Notes under the pieces: model-generated
Databases searched by the model: none
Told to the model about the DNA's origin: nothing
Seen by the model: the letters and a program-made list of their open reading frames with translations, nothing else
Made by a program: the position numbers and the translations under genes
In this document: piece by piece, positions 58,046-64,000 of the stretch
Layout: every line of letters starts with the position of its first letter
Position numbering within the stretch: the first letter of the stretch is position 1
Assembly: GCA_024036415.1 (NCBI GenBank)
Contig: JAMWET010002871.1
Coordinates: 745,001-809,000, forward strand
Length of the DNA: 64,000 nucleotides
DNA from: Prochilodus magdalenae
Lineage: Eukaryota; Chordata; Actinopteri; Characiformes; Prochilodontidae
Direction of reading: 5' to 3'

Positions 58046-58601
58046 GAATACAGAATTTTATTATTCTGACTTCTGACTGATAACGCATTGCATGTGGGGC
58101 CACATCTTTCCCTACCTAACTTACGGGTCCTAGTTGATTAAGAGGAGTGTGGAATGCTAGCCATGTGATGGGGGAAGGGAAATCTTCACTCTGGGGTTGA
58201 CCCCTGCTAGCATCTAAAGCTAACAGTTCTTCCCAGAGCCCTCCTCTCGCTCACCCGTACTGTCCTCTATTTAAGGTGGCAGCACCACTTATTTGCAATT
58301 TGAAAATCTGTCAAATTTTGCGGACTTTGGACCCAGTACTGCTGTGTCTATAACTTTCAGAATATGGAGTGAGCCTTTTCACATAGCTTTCAATGGACTA
58401 GCTGTGTGGACTCTTGATCTGGTTAATTTGCATATTGCGCACCTCCGTAAAGACAGTAACACAATTAGGTTTATCAGCCCTAGGGTTCAGTGATAGTCTT
58501 TGAATGCAACAAAGGTAACTTTCCTGAGGCCATTTTAGCATGACATCATGCATTTTACCTTTACAACCTCTAGACAATCTGGACACACACTCTGAGATGT
58601 G
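58011..58601 (-). repeat. Segment X' inserted within gag
   Basis: 591-bp copy of 54820-55405 with a few small indels (for example CACTTATTTGCAATTTG versus CACTTTGCAATTTG). It interrupts gag between B and B' and ends the upstream gag frame at 58398. Confidence 0.9.
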
Positions 58602-59459
58602 AGATGACCCTACACTTTTCTGGAGCACTGTGAGCAACCCCACATTACAATCCTGCACTGCTCTTAGAGATTTCAGCTTCCCTAGCTGTTTCCCATAATA
58701 TTCCTCCATAGTTTCAATCTCATCTGGCATGAGTATCTGTGAACACACAGAGATGACATCTAATGGATGGAGAGAGTACAGTTTGATTTTCCGTGTCATT
58801 AGTGTCAGGAAAGGACCAATCCCCATTTCCTTTGGATGCTTAAACTCTTTAGATATGCTGTCTATCTGTTCTGGGTTTAAGGAATTGGAAGGTTTAATTT
58901 CCCTCTTTCTGGATTTGACCAGTTTGGCCATAACTGGAGCAGCTTCCAACCTTGTTGTATTGTCTCCTTCCTCATCACTGCTGTGATTGGACCCTGAGCT
59001 AACAGACTGCTCTTCAGGTCTGTGGTGAAAATCTTTGAGAACTGGATACAGTATTTCCTTTCTTGCAGCTAACTCCTGAAATTCTTTGTTCTTCCTTTCA
59101 AGTTTAGCTACCCTTTCCTGTAGTGCTTTACATGTGTTCTTAGTGCCAGTGGCTGCACGCTTATGATTGACACACTCCTGTATCAATCGTGCATTACTCT
59201 TAGCTTGTTCAGTCATTAACAGGCAATGCCACTGTCTGAACACCTGAACACATCCCGCCAGATCTTTCTTTTTCATACACTTGGCTAAGATTACAAAGCA
59301 CTGCTCCTGACTCCAGTCTGACTCTTCTGAAATGCTAAATTTCTTACAGAGCTTAGCCTTTCTTTTAGAGCATAATTTATCTAACATGTTTGTTAGACCA
59401 GCCTCAAATGCTGCTCTGTCTACAAATGCTGTCGACATGTTAACATTTGCAGCAGACAT
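58398..59459 (-). pseudogene. gag: Retroviral gag N-terminal piece, broken by segment X'
   Basis: Starts at an ATG at 59459 (MSAANVNMSTAF). The frame extends to 59483 only through a non-ATG codon. It encodes a basic, helical N-terminal domain, a coiled-coil-like stretch (ALQERVAKLERKNKEFQELA) and an acidic Ser-rich linker. Capsid segment B follows up to KSVGSS, after which it reads into X' for about 70 codons and stops. The major homology region and zinc knuckle are absent here because they follow B'. Together with 56543-58045 it shows the whole gag information is present but split and partly duplicated. Confidence 0.85.
58606..58948 (-). repeat. Gag segment B (original, joined to the N-terminus)
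   Basis: 343 bp, contiguous with the gag N-terminal coding region upstream. Duplicated as B' at 57663-58005. Confidence 0.9.
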
Positions 59460-59479
59460 CTTTACACAGAAGATTAAGC

Positions 59480-60357
59480 ACAATTAAAAGAAATACAAAT
59501 AAACCCTAGAGAAACTTCTGTTAAATCCTGGGTCATATTCCTTTAACTGGGTATCTCTAGTTCACCCTTGCATCTCTGTTAGACTGAGAAATTTCAGCAT
59601 ACCCGTAGGCAAGAGAAAGATTCTAAGAGTACAAGAGAACATGCTACCTGCATGTTCTGTACCAAGAAAACATACTTGGGAGTTTTGCAACAGATAAGGG
59701 AAATCTCCCTACGTCCTAATAATTGTCCTAATGGAACACAATTAGGGAATAAAACGTTGCAAAAGTCCAGAACCTGGAAACTCAAATCCATCTAAATCCT
59801 AATGAAACACAATTAGGACCAACCATGTGCTAAGGTCAGGTAACACCTGCCTCCCTCCTAGACTAGTACTAGGCAGATACAGACACACGACTGTTTGTAA
59901 TTTTGATCTGGACAAACACTGTTTGCAGATCGCGAGGACTCACTCACATTAGATTTTAATATGATCTCATGAGTACGCAATTTTGATCTGGAAAAACACA
60001 GTTCACAGATCGCGAAGACTCACTCACATCGGATTTTAATATGATCTCATGAGCTTGCAATGTAGACCTGGAAAGACACAGTTCACAGGTCGTTGTGATA
60101 CTCACTCACAATACAAGATTCGGTGAGCTCACCTAAATATACCGGTTTATCCCTGGAAAGACACAGTTCACAGGGTGATGTGATACTCACTGACAATAAA
60201 TGATCAAGTGAGTTCACCTAAAGCCTAGCTAGGACTTTTACAAGACAAAACAAACATAAACTGACTCTTTTCCTTTTCTGGTGCTACGCTTTGTTTCTTA
60301 AGTTCTTTTTCTCCGGATGTCTCACTCACCGAGCCAGCAGCTGAAGAGATGTTCCGG
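59480..60357 (-). other. ERV leader (5' untranslated region)
   Basis: About 880 bp between the primer binding site and gag. No long frame from an ATG. The part nearest the PBS holds the four-unit repeat described separately. The leader would be expected to contain the packaging signal and a splice donor; neither was pinpointed. Confidence 0.7.
59895..60215 (-). ncRNA. Four ~80-bp tandem leader units with covarying stems
   Basis: Units begin at about 59905, 59985, 60065 and 60151. Each has short complementary arms around a loop of 15 bases (16 in unit 4) containing ACACAGTTCA or ACACTGTTTG. Plus-strand arms are GATCTG/CAGATC (59905-59910 with 59926-59931), GATCTG/CAGATC (59985-59990 with 60006-60011), GACCTG/CAGGTC (60065-60070 with 60086-60091) and CCCTG/CAGGG (60151-60155 with 60171-60175). 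The arms change together, which suggests a maintained RNA hairpin. Location in the leader makes a packaging or dimerisation role a reasonable inference. Confidence 0.6.
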
Positions 60358-60375
60358 ATCCTGTTCGTGACGCCA
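60358..60375 (-). other. Primer binding site
   Basis: Minus strand TGGCGTCACGAACAGGAT, 2 bp inside the 5' LTR. It begins TGG, the complement of a tRNA CCA end. The implied tRNA 3' end is ATCCTGTTCGTGACGCCA. Which tRNA it is was not determined. Confidence 0.85.
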
Positions 60376-60377
60376 AT

Positions 60378-60863
60378 TGTAGTTTCTTTCTTAGCTTGCC
60401 CAGAAGGATGGAGTCAGGAGACTGAAGGCTGGAGATGTTGGAGTAGTTTATTTCAAGGCGATCGCAGTTCACTCCTCTCTTGTCCTTAGCCAGGCCAGTT
60501 CAGTGCAGTCTGAACTCAACCCAACACAGTCCTGCTCAGTCGGACCATAGTCCTACGCAGCACAACTCAGTCTGGCGCAGCCCTACTCAGTCTGAAGAGA
60601 GACCCTCGTCACACAGGTTTTATACACAGTTTAACCACCCCCTAAAGATAACAGAAAGAGGGTGTGATCTTATCTAGGACCAACAAATGGTCTCCAAGTG
60701 GTGTTTGACCTATGACCTGTAAAACCCCGAGAACAGCAATATCCCAGGGACTCCGTCCTGTCGTAAAGATATACAACTCTGTTCTGGTGATGTTAACCAC
60801 ATGGTAAATGTATAGACACGTGTATACATACAAACTGATACAAAAAACACTAAGTAACCAACA
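60378..60863 (-). promoter_or_regulatory. 5' LTR (486 bp), retroviral promoter
   Basis: Starts TGTTGG and ends CTACA on minus. A TATAAA box is the complement of 60618-60623, and AATAAA is the complement of 60447-60452. Spacing fits U3-R-U5 order, with the transcript start between them and polyadenylation about 20 bp after AATAAA. Just downstream of the TATA box is a run of CTGAGT/CAGACTGAGT words. Confidence 0.93.
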
Positions 60864-60867
60864 ACAG
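60864..60867. repeat. 4-bp target-site duplication, right copy
   Basis: ACAG, matching 53304-53307. Confidence 0.85.
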
Positions 60868-61679
60868 CATTAGCGAGCGACAGATAGAGCTTCTATCCAA
60901 AAATCTTTTATTTACAGAATACTGGACCTCATTTACAGACCTTAAGAAGAGGCTCACGGACCTTCACACTGATACAGTCCTCATGAAGTTTCTGGCATCC
61001 ACCGGTGTTTTCTGATTTGAGATTTGTTCCTAGGTGAGAACAGAATCTACACTCACTCAGGAACACATAGGTGCGAACAATCTGGAGGTTTAAGAAGACG
61101 TTATGAATCCGACGTCTGCTTTTTTCCATAGGACCTATTTTAGGGAGAAGACGGCGACCCATCCAACCAACCCAGAAGGTCGAGGCTTATTATGCTTTAT
61201 GGATTGGCATGCATGAGGATTGGGAAACCCGGGAAACTCATCAGAGAGACGCAACACTTCGAGAGCCCTGTGGTCCTATTCGGTGTTAGAATCAAAAGTT
61301 TGGTCCTGTTGTGGATTGGACCGGGGGCCAGTTCAGTGGGGTCTGGAATGTAAACTCGAAGAACTTGGCGTTAAGTTTAATTAACATCCTTTTAATAGCA
61401 TAGTGTCATCCGACGAGTATTCCTGCTCCGGGCTGTTCCATGAAGCTTCCCTTATCAATCGTTCCTCTGCAGACATCTTGGTCGGCCATGAGGTGCAGAA
61501 GTGCTTGGCTTGCATGAAGTTTCGGAGGGGGAACAATGGCGTCACGGCGATTGAATTTATTCTAGGGCTTGAAAACAAGGCAGGGGTGGGGGTGCCACCA
61601 TGCTTTCTTCCCATCTCCCTACACCCTGTGTTTTTAATAGACCCCATTCACGGTATTTGAATAATGGTGAGGAAGCCCA
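60868..61679. other. Low-repeat flank, no gene recognised
   Basis: Pre-insertion neighbour of the ERV. Overlapping 85-88-codon frames on both strands at 61381-61660 are not recognised. No transposon signature. Confidence 0.4.
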
Positions 61680-62720
61680 ATCTTTTTGCGGGGGATTGTG
61701 CCACTATCGCAAAATAGATTTCTTTAATCATAAGCGCTGGGAGGAAAGTTTTTAGAGTATATGCTGATTTCATTTCCTACAAGTCCGCGCTATCATAAAT
61801 AAATTTGCATGCTGAGGCGCAGAAGTGAATTCATCAAGCTTCAAGCGTTGATCACGAGCAGCGGCGGTTCAGCGCGAGGTTGCCGCATCGGCGGGAGGCC
61901 GCGTGCTGCTTTTAGAGCTTCCTCTTCTTCTTCTTACGTCCTCCTCCCATTTTTGCAGATGTCTAATAGACCGTAAGCTGTGGAGTAATGACGTTAAGGA
62001 TGAGGAGAGCCATAAACACAGAGGAGAGAGACGGAGCGAGCAAATAGATGAAATCAGATATTCAATTATAGAACATCATAATTCAGCGGATGTTAAGAGC
62101 CAATGACTTTTTCCCAGACTACAGACCACTTCCAAACTCTTCCCTCCCGCTCCCGTCTCATGGAACGCCAGGAGAAGTGCATGAGGATAAGTATGCGGGA
62201 TGTCACCTACTACAAGTAAAGCGGGATATGATATGTGGAGCGTTTTCCTTTTCTTTTTTTTCCCCAGCTCTGAAACACTCTCTCTCTTTTTCTCTCCTGC
62301 ATGCACTCATTTCTGACAGTAGGTTCACAAAGACGCTCGCAATGAAAATGTCAGGGCGCTCAAAAGGGAAGTTGCCCCGCAATCACTCTATCGGGATCTA
62401 TTCTGTGCCTCGACTGCCGAAATGAAAATGCATAGGAAATGTAAGGCAACATGTCAACGGTAATGCGCGAACAGCAGCTCGTGACGGTTCCCTGCGCGGA
62501 TCAGTCGGCGAATGCGAGCGCAAGGCCCGCGTGTGTAGTTCTTAAAAACGTCTGAACCCGAGCTTCTAATGCACTGCGCTCCCCGGGCCTCGCCGAGCTT
62601 CCCCAGAGAATACGATTATGGTAATCAAAGACAGAGAGTCTCTGGTGGAGGGCGCCGTAATTGTCCTCATGAAGTGACCTGAAGCCTTTTCACTGTGTGG
62701 TCAACCGTTCTTAACAGGAT
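61680..62720. promoter_or_regulatory. Candidate conserved non-coding cluster
   Basis: CpG-retaining and repeat-free. Two AT/GC-balanced cores stand out. One is at 61710-61860 (AATAGATTTCTTTAATCATA, TGATTTCATTTCCTAC, ATAAATTTGCATGC). The other is at 62600-62700 (GATTATGGTAATCAAAGAC, GCCGTAATTGTCCTCATGAA, AAGTGACCTGAAGCC). A plus frame of 111 codons has no family match. Confidence 0.4.
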
Positions 62721-62769
62721 CATCTTACTTCCAACATTGCCTACTCTCTGCACTCTCTGGAGTCTTCAG

Positions 62770-62812
62770 ACAGAGAAAGAGAGGGAGAGAAAAAGAGAGA
62801 GAGAGGAGAGTT
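62770..62812. repeat. GA-rich microsatellite
   Basis: AGAGAGGGAGAGAAAAAGAG-type low complexity. Confidence 0.85.
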
Positions 62813-62924
62813 GGGTGATGGATCATTCCCGGCGCTGCAGAGACACTGATGTGCTGGTGCTGTGTTAGGGTGTGTTGTACGAATGGATCAGGGAATTTAT
62901 AGGGATTCAGGACATGTCCTCATC

Positions 62925-64000
62925 TCTAATTCCACTTGTTTCTGAACTACGTTCAAAACTGGCCATAAGGTTCATGTTCGTCATAAGATATTCATGGAGA
63001 GATTTTGGAGATTTTTAAATGTTTACAATTAAAAAAAAAAAAAAATCCAAATTTTTCCAAAAAACTCCAAGATTTTCCAAAAAGTTCCAGAATTTTCCAA
63101 AAAATTCCAGAATTTTTCAAAACTTTCCGAAATTTTCCTCTGCAGTCCTTGGCCAAGATTCCTAACACTACACTGGCCCATCTGTAATATCACTAACCTT
63201 GCAAGTCGCTCTGGATAATTTAACCCCAGTCTCCCACCCCATATGGTAGACTATTCCCAAACTACATTCAAAACTGGCCATTAGGTTCATGTTCGTCAGG
63301 AGATATTCATGGAGAGATTTTGGAGATTTTCAAAAGTTTACAAAATTTTCTGAAAATTTTCCAAAATTCTCAAAAAATTCCAGAATCTTCCAAAATTTTC
63401 CTTTGCAGTCCTTGGGCGTGACTCCTAACACTACACTGGTCCATCTGTAAAATTGACTAACCTTGTAAGTCGCTCTGGAGAATCAAACCCCAGTCTACAA
63501 CCCCATATGATAGACCAATTCCACTTTTTCCCAAACTACATTCAAAACTGTCCATTAAGGATTATGTTGGTAAGGAGATATTCATGGTGAGATTTTGTAG
63601 ATTTTCAAAAGTTTACAAAATTTTCCAAAAAAATCCAGAATTTTCCAAGAAATTCCAGAATTTTCCCAAACTTTCCAATGACTAACCTTGTAAGTCGCTC
63701 TGGATAATTTAACCCCAGTCTCCCCCACCCCATATGGTAGACTAATTTCACTTATTTACCCTGGCCACTAGGTTCATTGTCAAAACTGGCCATGGAGAGA
63801 TTTTGAGATGTTCGACAGTTTACAAAATTTTTCCGAAAATTTTCAAAGATTTTTTTGGAGATTTTCAAAAAAAAAATCCAGAAGTTTCCAAAACTTTCCA
63901 AAATTTTCCTTTTTCCTTGGCGCATTCCTCCTTGGGCTGTAATATGACTCTTGGAGAATCAAACCCCAGTCTACACCCCTGATAGCCCAACTGTCCCAAA
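62925..64000 (+). repeat. SINE-tail-derived satellite, array 2 (about 4 units, runs off window)
   Basis: Same ~290-bp unit and orientation as 52445-53290. Micro-repeat sections (GAGATTTTCAAAAGTTTACA, TTTTCCAAAAAATTCCAGAA) at about 63005, 63320, 63600 and 63800 alternate with CCTAACACTACACTGG...GTAAGTCGCTCTGGATAAT and CCCCAGTCTCCCACCCCATA. The last unit is strongly deleted. Confidence 0.92.

Larger units (their letters stand above)
53308..60863 (-). mobile_element. Endogenous retrovirus, 7.6 kb, gag rearranged, no pol frame
   Basis: Two LTRs in direct orientation, 486 bp each with one difference as read, and a 4-bp ACAG duplication outside. A tRNA-type primer binding site lies 2 bp inside the 5' LTR (60358-60375) and a polypurine tract beside the 3' LTR (53794-53807). 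PBS, PPT and gag direction all place the element on the minus strand, 5' at 60863. The interior holds leader repeats, gag in two overlapping pieces, and an env-like remnant. No protease, reverse transcriptase or integrase frame was found, so the copy is defective. The near-identical LTRs imply a recent insertion, possibly polymorphic. It was likely mobilised by a complete relative. Confidence 0.93.

Overview
The window looks like teleost fish nuclear DNA, probably an ostariophysan. The evidence is several families of decayed Tc1-like transposons, an L2-type LINE 3' end, a tRNA-derived SINE with a fish-type L2-like tail, TA-flanked MITEs, very abundant micro-, mini- and satellite repeats, and an endogenous retrovirus. 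There is no bacterial-style gene layout. Most long open frames are translations of tandem repeats or transposon debris. No complete host protein-coding gene was found. Layout: 0-5.6 kb holds a SINE, a 50-bp minisatellite, a CpG-rich block, AT-rich duplicated modules with a Tc1 relic, and an L2 LINE tail. 5.7-17.9 kb holds MITEs, a 22-bp minisatellite, a 93-bp satellite followed by a stretch that reads as a consensus-level blend of that satellite with the sequence beyond it, TA-rich DNA, a related ~160-bp repeat array, and a local mosaic duplication. 18-28.9 kb alternates Tc1-like relics and MITEs with low-repeat segments that look like candidate conserved non-coding elements. 29.0-29.9 kb is a CpG island with a plausible first coding exon on the minus strand (signal peptide followed by a GTAAGT splice donor). 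It is the only host-gene signal I would defend; the rest of that gene would lie at lower coordinates or outside the window. 30-36.8 kb is a cluster of 75-bp and ~190-bp satellites with higher-order structure. 37-53.3 kb is mostly transposon relics (including one Tc1-like fragment nested in another), a 1.25-kb CT-rich repeat, an old LTR fragment, two candidate conserved non-coding segments and the first of two SINE-tail-derived satellite arrays. 53.3-60.9 kb is a young endogenous retrovirus on the minus strand. It has two 486-bp LTRs that differ at one position as read, a 4-bp target duplication, a PBS and a PPT. Its gag is rearranged, no pol frame remains, and env survives only as a remnant. 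60.9-62.9 kb is low-repeat DNA with regulatory-looking segments, and 62.9-64 kb is the second SINE-tail satellite array. The most interesting signals are: (1) four ~80-bp tandem units in the retroviral leader, each holding a short stem whose two arms change together; (2) the A-B-X'-B'-C structure of gag, where a 0.59-kb piece from the 3' part of the element sits between two ~2% divergent copies of the same capsid segment; (3) the blended satellite/unique sequence at 9.8-10.5 kb, most simply an assembly artefact; and (4) the putative signal-peptide exon in the CpG island. All family assignments were made by eye.
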